Shown here: positions 34,651 through 41,485 of the stretch, one piece after another
Layout: the number at the start of each line of letters is the position of its first letter
Numbering within the stretch: the stretch's first letter is position 1
Source of the DNA: Lewinellaceae bacterium
GTDB lineage: Bacteria > Bacteroidota > Bacteroidia > Chitinophagales > Saprospiraceae
Reading direction: 5' to 3'
Assembly: GCA_020636075.1 (NCBI GenBank)
Contig: JACJYO010000004.1
Span: 248,001-312,000 of the forward strand
DNA length: 64,000 nt
The notes under the pieces: model-generated
What the model was told of the DNA's origin: nothing
The model's database searches: none
Seen by the model: only the letters and a program-made list of their open reading frames with translations
Translations under genes and position numbers: made by a program

Positions 34651-34804
34651 AACGTCGGCAGGGTTTACATAGTAATTCGATAAATGAGATTAGCGGTCAG
34701 ACGACTTCAAGTCGTCGGACCGCGCGCATTGGTCTGACGACTCGAAGTCGTCTGACCAATACTATCTGTTTCCTATGTGAAACCGTAGAAACCCTGCCGA
34801 CGTT
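34651..34804. repeat. Nested inverted-repeat element (GTCAGACGAC family, copy 2)
   Basis: Outer arms AACGTCGGCAGGGTTT (34651-34666) and AAACCCTGCCGACGTT (34789-34804) are a perfect 16-base inverted repeat. Inner arms GGTCAGACGACTTCAAGTCG (from 34695) and GACTCGAAGTCGTCTGACC (to 34757) match the inner arms at 30363-30429. A flank GCTAATC.CATT, read outward from the inner arm, is shared by the two copies, but the outer arms differ. Confidence 0.88.
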
Positions 34805-34840
34805 CGTAGAAATGCAACTACCCTCAACCACAATGGTGCA

Positions 34841-34956
34841 CCACTTTTCAAACTTCAAATTTTTCTTTTCCATTTTCAAATAAAAAGGATGCTCCCGATT
34901 TGGGAAGATTCATTGATTTGAAATGTCAAATTTGAAATTGGAGATTTGAAAAGTTG
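34841..34956. repeat. Inverted-repeat element, TTTCAAATTT family, copy 3
   Basis: Arms 34841-34881 and 34916-34956 contain ACTTTTCAAACTTCAAAT and ATTTGAAATGTCAAATTTG; they pair imperfectly. The 34-base spacer begins AAAAAGGATGCTCCC and ends GGGAAGATTCATTG, close to the spacer at 39386-39419. It lies just beyond the 3' end of the NeuD-like gene, back to back with the nested element before it. Confidence 0.78.
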
Positions 34957-34979
34957 TACATCACCGCGAAAGTGGAAAT

Positions 34980-35648
34980 TTACGAACCCACCTCCCGAAC
35001 CACCTTTGCCGGCACACCATACGCCACCACCCCGGCAGGAATATTTTTGGTGACCACCGAACCCGCGCCGATCACACTGTTTTCTCCAATAGAAAGTTGA
35101 TCCAGCACGGTAGCACCCGAGCCAATAGCCACGCCCCGGCCAATGCGGCATACCCCCGAAACAGTCACGCCCGGATTGATCCGCACAAAATCGCCCAAGG
35201 CAGTATGATGACCGATGCTGCAACTGCGGTTGAGCACCACAAAATCGCCCAAACCGGCATAGGGCGCCACCACCACACCCGGACTGATATGTACGCCCCG
35301 GCCCAACGCTACCGTCGACGGCACAACGGCTGTGGGATGCACGGTGCTGGCATACCGTTCGGGACCGATGTCAAATTTTTCCAGAAAAAACTGCACGATC
35401 GCCTGCCCCGAACGCCCGATGGAACCCAACAGGCAGGGGATATCGGGCTCCGGCTGCCAATCGGCCCACCAGATCTCGCGCGTTTCCACCCCCGGTGTGG
35501 CATAGGGCCAAACCCGGGAATCGTTTTGCTCCCGGGGCACATTGGCGATAATGTCCACCTGAAGTGCTGCATCGGGAAATTGCTCCCGCAAACAGTCCAG
35601 AAGAATGCTTACCGCGTAATTGCTTTGGCCAAGGATGTAGAATTTCAT
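34980..35648 (-). CDS. NeuD-like hexapeptide acetyltransferase
   Basis: The 222-residue protein has an N-terminal nucleotide-fold-like PglD/NeuD domain (MKFYILGQSNYAVSILLDCLRE) and a C-terminal left-handed beta-helix made of hexapeptide repeats (GRGVHISPGVVVAPYAGLGDFVVLNRSCSIGHHTALGDFVRINPGVTVSG...). The family ends typically, in GAGSVVTKNIPAGVVAYGVPAKVV. Relatives O- or N-acetylate sugars for surface polysaccharides. It starts two bases after the stop of the BKACE gene and is probably translated from the same message, although no shared pathway is known. Confidence 0.88.
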   Translation of the reverse strand: MKFYILGQSNYAVSILLDCLREQFPDAALQVDIIANVPREQNDSRVWPYATPGVETREIWWADWQPEPDIPCLLGSIGRSGQAIVQFFLEKFDIGPERYASTVHPTAVVPSTVALGRGVHISPGVVVAPYAGLGDFVVLNRSCSIGHHTALGDFVRINPGVTVSGVCRIGRGVAIGSGATVLDQLSIGENSVIGAGSVVTKNIPAGVVAYGVPAKVVREVGS

Positions 35649-35650
35649 CG

Positions 35651-36508
35651 TTACCGGGTTTTGTCAATCAGCCGCATGGCGTTGTAGAATCCCAAGCCGC
35701 CAAACTCTGCCGGCGTCATGACCGGACGTTCGAAGATTTGGGCGAGTTGATGGATGCGTTTCAGCAGTTCGGAGTTTTGCGCCAGCACATTTTTGTCGCG
35801 ATCGAAATACAGGTTGTCCTCCAGGCCGACGCGTACCCCGCCCCCTGCGGCAATGGCAATGGCATTGGCCTGTAATTGCTGCCGTCCGATGCCGCCAAGC
35901 GCCCACCAGCTGTCGGCCGGTAATTGTTTGACGGCGAGGCCGACTTCCGTCAGGTCCGTTTGCATGCCGGCCAGGTTTCCCAGGATTATGTTGACATAGT
36001 ACGGCGGACCGATGATCTCCTTTTTTATCAAATAGTGCGCGTAATGGATCATGCCCAGATCGAATACCTCCAGCTCGGGGTGTACCCCAAAATCTGTCAT
36101 TTTTTGCGCCAGCGCCTGGATCATATCGGGCGCGTTTACACTGGCCTGACGCGGGAAGTTCAGCGAGCTGAGGGTCAGGCTACCCATATCGGGCCGGAGT
36201 TCGATCGCTTCGGAGCGTTTGTCAAATTCATTAAAATCGCGGCCGCTGAGCGACAGGCAAATTACGAGTTCGGGGCAGTGTTTGCGGATGCCTTCGATAA
36301 TATCCCGGTACACCGACTTGCGGTAGGTGGGCGCGCCGGTCTGTTCATCCCGGGCATGCAGATGGGCCAGGGTGATACCGATTTCGCAGGCGGCATGCAC
36401 CTGTTCGACAATCTCGGACACACTGACCGGCACGTGCGGGGTCATGGCTTTAGTGGGGATCATCCCGGTCGGTGTGAAATTTAGGATGAGTTTATGCGTA
36501 AGGTCCAT
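35651..36508 (-). CDS. BKACE family beta-keto acid cleavage enzyme (DUF849)
   Basis: The 285-residue cytosolic enzyme belongs to the family that cleaves a beta-keto acid with acetyl-CoA, giving an acyl- or aminoacyl-CoA and acetoacetate; the founder acts on 3-keto-5-aminohexanoate in lysine fermentation. Zinc ligands His49 and His51 lie in LAHLHARD. Also conserved are LNFPRQASVN, ELEVFDLGMIHYAHYL, the AAGGGVRVGLEDN segment with its glutamate, and the YRDIIEGIRKHCPELVICLSLSGR strand. No lysine-fermentation genes are nearby, so the substrate is open. It is the first gene of a two-gene unit with the acetyltransferase. Confidence 0.9.
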   Translation of the reverse strand: MDLTHKLILNFTPTGMIPTKAMTPHVPVSVSEIVEQVHAACEIGITLAHLHARDEQTGAPTYRKSVYRDIIEGIRKHCPELVICLSLSGRDFNEFDKRSEAIELRPDMGSLTLSSLNFPRQASVNAPDMIQALAQKMTDFGVHPELEVFDLGMIHYAHYLIKKEIIGPPYYVNIILGNLAGMQTDLTEVGLAVKQLPADSWWALGGIGRQQLQANAIAIAAGGGVRVGLEDNLYFDRDKNVLAQNSELLKRIHQLAQIFERPVMTPAEFGGLGFYNAMRLIDKTR

Positions 36509-36624
36509 TGCAAAATTTTAACATCTTTGTCCGGGCCGAAACATTAAATTCCGGAAATTCAAGGGTCTTGCTGATCGGCAGTAAATATCAAGACTAAAGG
36601 TACCGCCAGCAGCGGTGAAATATT

Positions 36625-38367
36625 ATGACAAAATCGTCTAAAAACAAACGAAAGAGCCCCCAACATCGAGCCGCCAGCACCCAAAGTTCTTCAACTGAAG
36701 CGGTGCGTCCGCCACGCCCTTTGCTGAATTTGCCTGCACCCTGGGCATTTGCAATAGGTTTAGGCATTGTGGGCGTGGTACTGGTCGTGTTGCGTTGGCA
36801 TTTGCTGGAAATCCCGCTGGAACGCGACGAATCGGCGTATGCCTACATCGGCCGGCAAATACTGGAGGGAAAAATTCCGTACCGCGACATTTATGAAATG
36901 AAACCGCCGCTGCTGTTTTACAGTTATGCCGCGCTGGTCGCCGTTTTTGGGTATTCGTTGTCGGGTCTGCACTGGGCAGCATTGTTCCTGACGTTTTGGA
37001 ACGCAGCCTGGGTAATGGCAGTTGGCAACCGGATACTGGGGCAATTTTACGGCTTTCTGGCCGGCTTGTGTTACGTACTGATCACGGCAAATCCGTTTAC
37101 CTGTGGGATTTTGGCCGAATCAGAACTGGTCGTCATGGCTTTTGTCATGCCCGGTTTATACGCCTTGCTCTATTGGGAACAGCGTTTTCAGTCCGCCGAA
37201 AATACACCGCCTGCCCGCTCCTGGTGGTTGTTTGCTGGTGGATTTTTACTGGCTTGCGGTACACTGGTCAAGCAATCGGCCATCTTTTTCTTTGGACTCC
37301 CGGCCTTGCTGTTGTTGTTGCTTTTTTTGAAAAATAAACCCTTCGACTGGCTCCGCCTGCTCAGGCAGGGTGCCTGGGTGGCAGCCGGGACGGTGGTTCC
37401 TGTAGCCATCTGCTTTGGCCTGATGGCTGCCCTGGGCGCCTGGGATGATTTTTGGTTTTGGAATTTCAAATACGTCCAAACCTATGCTTCGGGCCTGAAA
37501 CAAGACCTGTGGGCAGAAGCTTTCCGGTTTAATTTCAGTTTGCTGTACGATAATTTTGAAGTGTATTGGCTCCTTGCGGGGCTTGGGCTGGCGGCTTTGC
37601 TGACCAAAGGGTTGAGCGGCAAACACCGCTTGTTGCTGCTCGGCTGGTTGTTGGTATCGTTTGCTGCCGTGGCGCCGGGCCGCCGCTTCTACGGGCACTA
37701 CTGGTTGCAGTTTTTTCCGGCGATGGCAGTTGTGCTGGCGGCGTTTTTTTATCATCTGGAAAAAGGCCTTGCGCGCTTGTTGCCCCGGTTGCAGGTGCGA
37801 CCATTGGTGGCGGCGTTTACACTGCTGCTGCTGTTGTTTCCGATAGCGCGGTACAGCCCGACGCTGTTCCGGGGCGATACGCATCGCTTGCTGCGGTCCA
37901 TGTTTCCGGGGAATCCCTATGCCGAGGACAAGGTGCTGGCTGATTTTATTTCAAAAAAAATGGAGACGGGAGATGAAATTGCCGTGCTGGGTTCGGAGCC
38001 GCAGTACTATGTTTATTTGAATAAAAATGCCCCCTCGAAGCACTTTTACATGGCGTTTTTGATGCGCCCGATCCCCGAAAGTGAAGGCTGGCAGCAGGAG
38101 GCCCTGGATTCGCTGCTGGCGAAAAATCCGCGGTTTGTCGTGTTCAATTTTGTGGAGTTTTCCTGGATGCCCAAGCCCAATTCCACCATGCTGTTTTACA
38201 ACGATTCGTACAAATTTACCCGGCAAAACTACCGGCCCATTGCCTGGGCCGATTTGGTCAGCCCAACGGAAACCAAGTATGTACTCGACGAGACCCAGGC
38301 GTTGAATTTCAAACCCTCGGGCAGCCGGTACATTACGGTGTACGAACGCGTAGAACAGTCCGAATAA
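36625..38367 (+). CDS. Glycosyltransferase family 39-type membrane protein
   Basis: The 580-residue protein has a basic Ser/Lys-rich N-terminus (about 45 residues), then about eleven hydrophobic helices and a C-terminal periplasmic part of about 150 residues. The first loop holds the GT39/ArnT active-site motif ERDESAYAYIGRQILEGKIPYRDIYEMKPPLLFY with its acidic pair. GT39 enzymes move a sugar from a polyprenyl phosphate carrier to a protein or lipid in the periplasm. The gene is followed 49 bases later by an FdtA-like cupin gene, consistent with surface glycan work. Confidence 0.85.
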   Translation: MTKSSKNKRKSPQHRAASTQSSSTEAVRPPRPLLNLPAPWAFAIGLGIVGVVLVVLRWHLLEIPLERDESAYAYIGRQILEGKIPYRDIYEMKPPLLFYSYAALVAVFGYSLSGLHWAALFLTFWNAAWVMAVGNRILGQFYGFLAGLCYVLITANPFTCGILAESELVVMAFVMPGLYALLYWEQRFQSAENTPPARSWWLFAGGFLLACGTLVKQSAIFFFGLPALLLLLLFLKNKPFDWLRLLRQGAWVAAGTVVPVAICFGLMAALGAWDDFWFWNFKYVQTYASGLKQDLWAEAFRFNFSLLYDNFEVYWLLAGLGLAALLTKGLSGKHRLLLLGWLLVSFAAVAPGRRFYGHYWLQFFPAMAVVLAAFFYHLEKGLARLLPRLQVRPLVAAFTLLLLLFPIARYSPTLFRGDTHRLLRSMFPGNPYAEDKVLADFISKKMETGDEIAVLGSEPQYYVYLNKNAPSKHFYMAFLMRPIPESEGWQQEALDSLLAKNPRFVVFNFVEFSWMPKPNSTMLFYNDSYKFTRQNYRPIAWADLVSPTETKYVLDETQALNFKPSGSRYITVYERVEQSE

Positions 38368-38376
38368 CCCAAAAAA

Positions 38377-38405
38377 ATATCCCAATATCCCAATATCTCA
38401 ATATC
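38377..38405. repeat. Short tandem AATATCCC repeat
   Basis: AAATATCCC, AATATCCC, AATATCTC and AATATCGC follow one another between the glycosyltransferase and the cupin gene. It looks like a single arm of the paired elements. No complementary arm is present nearby. Confidence 0.6.
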
Positions 38406-38416
38406 GCAACACCCGA

Positions 38417-38827
38417 ATGCAACCGGCATTTGATCAACCGACCATATTGACATTTGAGCCGCGCGGCTCCAGCGCGGAAGGCTACCTGACGGTGGCTGCT
38501 GTGCAGACGGATATCCCCTTTGAGATTCGCCGGGTATTCTGGACGTATTTCACGCCGCAGGATATCAGCCGGGGCCGGCATGCACATTACCAGACGGAAA
38601 TGGTATTGGTGGCGGTGCACGGGCGTATTGAATTGACGGCCGAGATGGTCGATGGCGCTACGTTTCACTTTCTGCTCGACAAGCCTACGCGGGGTCTCTA
38701 CTTTCCGCCGCTTTGCTGGCATACGATGACCTACTCGCACGATGCCGTCCAATTGGTGCTGGCTAGCACGCCGTATGATGCAGCCGATTATATCCGCGAT
38801 TATGCTGTTTTTCGAAGTTTGCGGTAG
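38417..38827 (+). CDS. FdtA/QdtA-like cupin (dTDP-sugar 3,4-ketoisomerase family)
   Basis: The 136-residue protein has the FdtA/QdtA fold: FEIRRVFWTYFTPQDISRGRHAHYQTEMVLVAVHGRIELTA, with the catalytic-site histidines in RGRHAHYQ, then LDKPTRGLYFPPLCWHTMTYSHDAVQLVLASTPYD. These enzymes isomerise dTDP-4-keto-6-deoxyglucose to 3-keto sugars, leading to aminosugars in surface glycans. No other dTDP-sugar genes lie in the window, so the substrate is inferred. It lies 49 bases after the GT39 gene on the same strand. Confidence 0.85.
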   Translation: MQPAFDQPTILTFEPRGSSAEGYLTVAAVQTDIPFEIRRVFWTYFTPQDISRGRHAHYQTEMVLVAVHGRIELTAEMVDGATFHFLLDKPTRGLYFPPLCWHTMTYSHDAVQLVLASTPYDAADYIRDYAVFRSLR

Positions 38828-38837
38828 GGTTGGAACG

Positions 38838-39016
38838 CGGATGACGCGGATCTGGCGAACGCGGATTTTCGCCGATTTCTTTTTTGCTTAACTCAAAAAA
38901 TGGACAGGATTGACAAGATCAACAGGCTTTTATCAAGCCGGCTGCGCCGCCTTGTGTCGAATGCAAGTTGGTGAAGTAGACGCTAAACATGTGAATCCTG
39001 TAAATCCTGTCTAATC
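38838..39016. repeat. Inverted-repeat element (GACAGGATT family) with AACGCGGAT direct repeats
   Basis: Direct repeats of the form AACGCGGATGACGCGGAT occur near 38833-38870. Then GACAGGATTGACAAGATC and AACAGG (38903-38926) face GAATCCTGTAAATCCTGTCT (38993-39012), an imperfect inverted pair with a spacer near 66 bases. The right arm shares AATCCTGTCTAA with the inner arm at 33018-33200. It fills the gap between the cupin gene and the convergent ABM gene. Confidence 0.72.
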
Positions 39017-39044
39017 TTTCCAGGTAGGTTGTCCGTTTTCCAAC

Positions 39045-39341
39045 TCACGGCGCATCCAACACCTGCACCGACCAGGCCGCGGGTTTGTCAGCAAACAGCA
39101 CTTTCGTTTTGGCCCAGGTGGTCTGGAAAAGTTCAGATTGGCGGTATTGTTCGAGTGCCTCGGGACTATCCCAATAACTGAGGGTAAACAGCACGTTGGG
39201 TTCCTGTGTGCTTTGCAGCAATTCCATGTGCCGGCAACCGGGGAAGGCGCGGATACCGGCTTTGCTGTGTTCAAACACCTCGTTCAGAAAGGTATCCACT
39301 GCTTCCGAACGGAAGGTCATTTTTACAATGCGTTTTATCAT
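39045..39341 (-). CDS. Antibiotic-biosynthesis-monooxygenase (ABM) domain protein
   Basis: The 98-residue dimeric alpha/beta barrel protein has the ABM pattern: MIKRIVKMTFRSEAVDTFLNEVFEHSKAGIRAFPGCRHMELLQS, then NVLFTLSYWDSPEALEQYRQSELFQTTWAKTKVLF. The FPGC and SYWDSPEAL segments are typical of YgiN/ABM proteins, which act as cofactor-free oxygenases or as stress proteins. Substrate is unknown. It is a single gene on the minus strand. An inverted-repeat element separates it from paiB upstream. Confidence 0.85.
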   Translation of the reverse strand: MIKRIVKMTFRSEAVDTFLNEVFEHSKAGIRAFPGCRHMELLQSTQEPNVLFTLSYWDSPEALEQYRQSELFQTTWAKTKVLFADKPAAWSVQVLDAP

Positions 39342-39354
39342 GCGGGTATTTTAG

Positions 39355-39444
39355 ACTTTTCAAATTAAACTTTAAACTTTTGACTTTCAAAGGATGTGTC
39401 GGGGTTGTAAAGTTTTTTTAAGTCAAAAGTTCAATTTGAAAAGT
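39355..39444. repeat. Inverted-repeat element, TTTCAAATTT family, copy 4
   Basis: Left arm 39355-39385 (ACTTTTCAAATT, TTTAAAC, AACTTTTGACT) faces right arm 39420-39444, which contains AAAAGTTCAATTTGAAAAGT as in copy 1. The left arm carries one extra eight-base unit. The 34-base spacer begins AAAGGATGTGTCGGGG and ends in AAAGTTTTTTTAAG. Confidence 0.85.
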
Positions 39445-39449
39445 TTCTC

Positions 39450-40070
39450 CTACCGGCGCCCGTATTTTTCCTGCATCAGGGCCGCCATTTCACGGTCGCC
39501 AGGGTATTCCGATTGTTCGAGCCCGGCGATCACCTGTCCGATTTCTTTTTCGGTGCGGTTCTGGCTCATTTTTTCCTTGCCTTCCAGGCGGGTCACTTCC
39601 AGTTCGAAGGCGACGAGTCCCTTGGCCAGGCCGGTTTTGTAGCCCTCCGGCAGGCGTTTCCAGTGTTCCAGGTATGCAGCCTCGGAGGCCGTGATCAGTT
39701 TTTCCAGTACGGCAAACACCCCGGCTTCCGATTCGATCAGTTCGGGTCGGCCGTAGGCGTGTACGGCGGCGTAATTCCAGGTGGGTACACTCAGCTCCTT
39801 ATCGTACCAGCGCGGCGAAATGTAGGCATGGGGCTCCTGAAAAATTACCAGGACCTCGCCTTCGGCAAAATGCTGCCACTGTGGATTCAGCCGGGCCATG
39901 TGTGCGACCAGCCAGATCACTTCGTCGCGGATTTCGATGGTGAACGGCAAATGCGTGGCTACCGGCGCTTCGCCGGACCGGGCAGTCACCAGCGTTGCGA
40001 AGGAATACCGCTGCATAAAAGCCAGGAGGGTAGCGCGGTCGGATTGATTGAAATGGGCGGGTGTGTACAT
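39450..40070 (-). CDS. PaiB-type FMN-binding protein
   Basis: The 206-residue protein begins MYTPAHFNQSDRATLLAFMQRYSFATLVT and has the PaiB signature strands THLPFTI, LVAHMARLNPQW, HAYISPRWYDKELSVPTWNYAAVHAYG and the C-terminal MSQNRTEKEIGQVIAGLEQSEYPGDREMAALMQ. Family members bind FMN in a split-barrel fold; Bacillus PaiB was described as a negative regulator of sporulation and protease genes, but a redox role is equally likely. The ATG at 40070 is preferred; the 41 codons upstream in frame lack similarity. It is divergent from trpB. Confidence 0.9.
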   Translation of the reverse strand: MYTPAHFNQSDRATLLAFMQRYSFATLVTARSGEAPVATHLPFTIEIRDEVIWLVAHMARLNPQWQHFAEGEVLVIFQEPHAYISPRWYDKELSVPTWNYAAVHAYGRPELIESEAGVFAVLEKLITASEAAYLEHWKRLPEGYKTGLAKGLVAFELEVTRLEGKEKMSQNRTEKEIGQVIAGLEQSEYPGDREMAALMQEKYGRR

Positions 40071-40171
40071 TTTTTTTACAGGATTTGACGCATTCTGGTA
40101 ACTGCAGGACGCAATTCCTGCCAATAAAGGTAAATCCTCCCAAAAAAGCATTCCGGAAAAATCCAGTACAA

Positions 40172-40202
40172 TTTGAATTTCAGGAAAACGCACTTACATT
40201 TG
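40172..40202 (+). promoter_or_regulatory. Consensus Bacteroidota promoter of the trpBA operon
   Basis: TTTG at 40172-40175, a 19-base spacer, then TACATTTG at 40195-40202. Both elements match the Bacteroidota vegetative consensus exactly. The inferred transcription start is near 40207-40210, at the left edge of the dyad described separately. Confidence 0.75.
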
Positions 40203-40227
40203 CATCGTCGTACTAGTACAATAATGC
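40202..40227 (+). promoter_or_regulatory. Dyad-symmetric operator candidate upstream of trpB
   Basis: GTACTAGTAC (40210-40219) is a perfect palindrome centred on CTAG. It is flanked symmetrically by GCAT (40202-40205) and ATGC (40224-40227), four bases away on each side, giving a 26-bp dyad. It spans the expected transcription start and ends three bases before the trpB ATG. The CTAG-centred core resembles half-sites of the E. coli TrpR operator. No trpR-like gene is in the window, so the binding protein is unknown. Confidence 0.45.
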
Positions 40228-40230
40228 AAA

Positions 40231-41475
40231 ATGATTCTGACACAAACTCAATACCGCAGGCAAATTCTCGATTCTACAGGCTTTTTCGGCTCCTATGGCG
40301 GTTGTTTTGTACCGGAGGTGTTGCTGCCCAATTTGCAGGAAATGGCGCTGGCCTTTGACGCCATCAAATCCGACGCTGCCTTTTTGGCGGAGTACACCCA
40401 AACCTTGCAGCAGTTTTCCGGGCGCCCGACGCCGCTCACGCCGCTTCCCCGATTGAGTGCTGCATTGGGTGGCGCCCGGCTTTTTTTGAAAAATGAAGGT
40501 CTCAACCATACCGGGGCACACAAAATAAATCATTGCATTGGCCAGGTCTTGCTCGCAAAACGCCTGGGCAAAACGCGCATTATTGCCGAAACCGGGGCCG
40601 GGCAACACGGCTACGCCACTGCAGCAGTGTGCGCCCGCCTCGGACTCGACTGCACGGTGTACATGGGCCTTAAGGACTACGAGCGCCAGCGCCCGAATGT
40701 GTATTGGATGGAATTGCTCGGCGCCCGGGTGATAGCTGTGGAGGCCGGGGAGCAAACCCTGAACGACGCCGTGATCGCCGCGTTCAAAGACTGGGTAGCC
40801 CACCCCGAAGAAACCTACTACCTGCTCGGTTCGGCCGTGGGGCCACACCCTTACCCGGCTATGAACACGTTTTTTCAAAAAATAGTCGGCGAAGAAATCC
40901 GCAGCCAGTGTCTCGAACTAAACGGCAGGCTCCCCGATGCCTGCGTGGCCTGCGTAGGCGGCGGGTCGAATGCCCTGGGCATGTTCTTCGATTTTCTCGA
41001 TGCCGAACAGGTACGGCTGATCGGTGTGGAAGCCGGCGGGCGCGGTACATCACCCGGTACGCATGCCGCTAAAGTGCTGCACGGATTGCCGGGCATTTTT
41101 GAAGGATATCATTCGTATTTCCTGCAAGACGGCGATGGAAATATCGCCGCCACCCATTCGGTTTCGGCCGGGCTGGATTATTGTGGCGTCAGCCCGATAC
41201 TGGCCTGGCTGGCCGATGTGGGTCGCGTGGAATTTGCCACTGCCGGCGACGCCGAAGCGCTGGATGCTGTGCAAACGCTGGCCCGTACGGAAGGCATCAT
41301 TCCGGCGCTGGAGTCGGCACATGCTTTTGCACACGCGTTCAAACTGGCTGCCGAAATGCCGCCGGATGCCATCATTGTGGTAAATGCCTCCGGGCGCGGC
41401 GAAAAAGACCTGTTCATCACCATGCAACATTTTCAACCCGAAAGCCTGCGGCGCTATGCGGCCGGCTTGCTTTAA
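40231..41475 (+). CDS. trpB: Tryptophan synthase beta chain
   Basis: PLP enzyme joining indole and serine to make tryptophan, working with TrpA. The 414-residue protein has the PLP lysine in HTGAHKINHCIGQ, the catalytic glutamate in AETGAGQHGYATAAVCA, the COMM-domain segment YMGLKDYERQRPNVYWMELLGA, the phosphate-binding GGGSNALGMFF, and EGIIPALESAHA. It differs from the common sequence in places (HKINHC where many have HKINNA). It is the first gene of a four-gene operon with trpA ten bases on, and has a clear promoter. trpC, trpD, trpE and trpF are not nearby. Confidence 0.96.
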   Translation: MILTQTQYRRQILDSTGFFGSYGGCFVPEVLLPNLQEMALAFDAIKSDAAFLAEYTQTLQQFSGRPTPLTPLPRLSAALGGARLFLKNEGLNHTGAHKINHCIGQVLLAKRLGKTRIIAETGAGQHGYATAAVCARLGLDCTVYMGLKDYERQRPNVYWMELLGARVIAVEAGEQTLNDAVIAAFKDWVAHPEETYYLLGSAVGPHPYPAMNTFFQKIVGEEIRSQCLELNGRLPDACVACVGGGSNALGMFFDFLDAEQVRLIGVEAGGRGTSPGTHAAKVLHGLPGIFEGYHSYFLQDGDGNIAATHSVSAGLDYCGVSPILAWLADVGRVEFATAGDAEALDAVQTLARTEGIIPALESAHAFAHAFKLAAEMPPDAIIVVNASGRGEKDLFITMQHFQPESLRRYAAGLL

Positions 41476-41485
41476 TTCCACTGGC

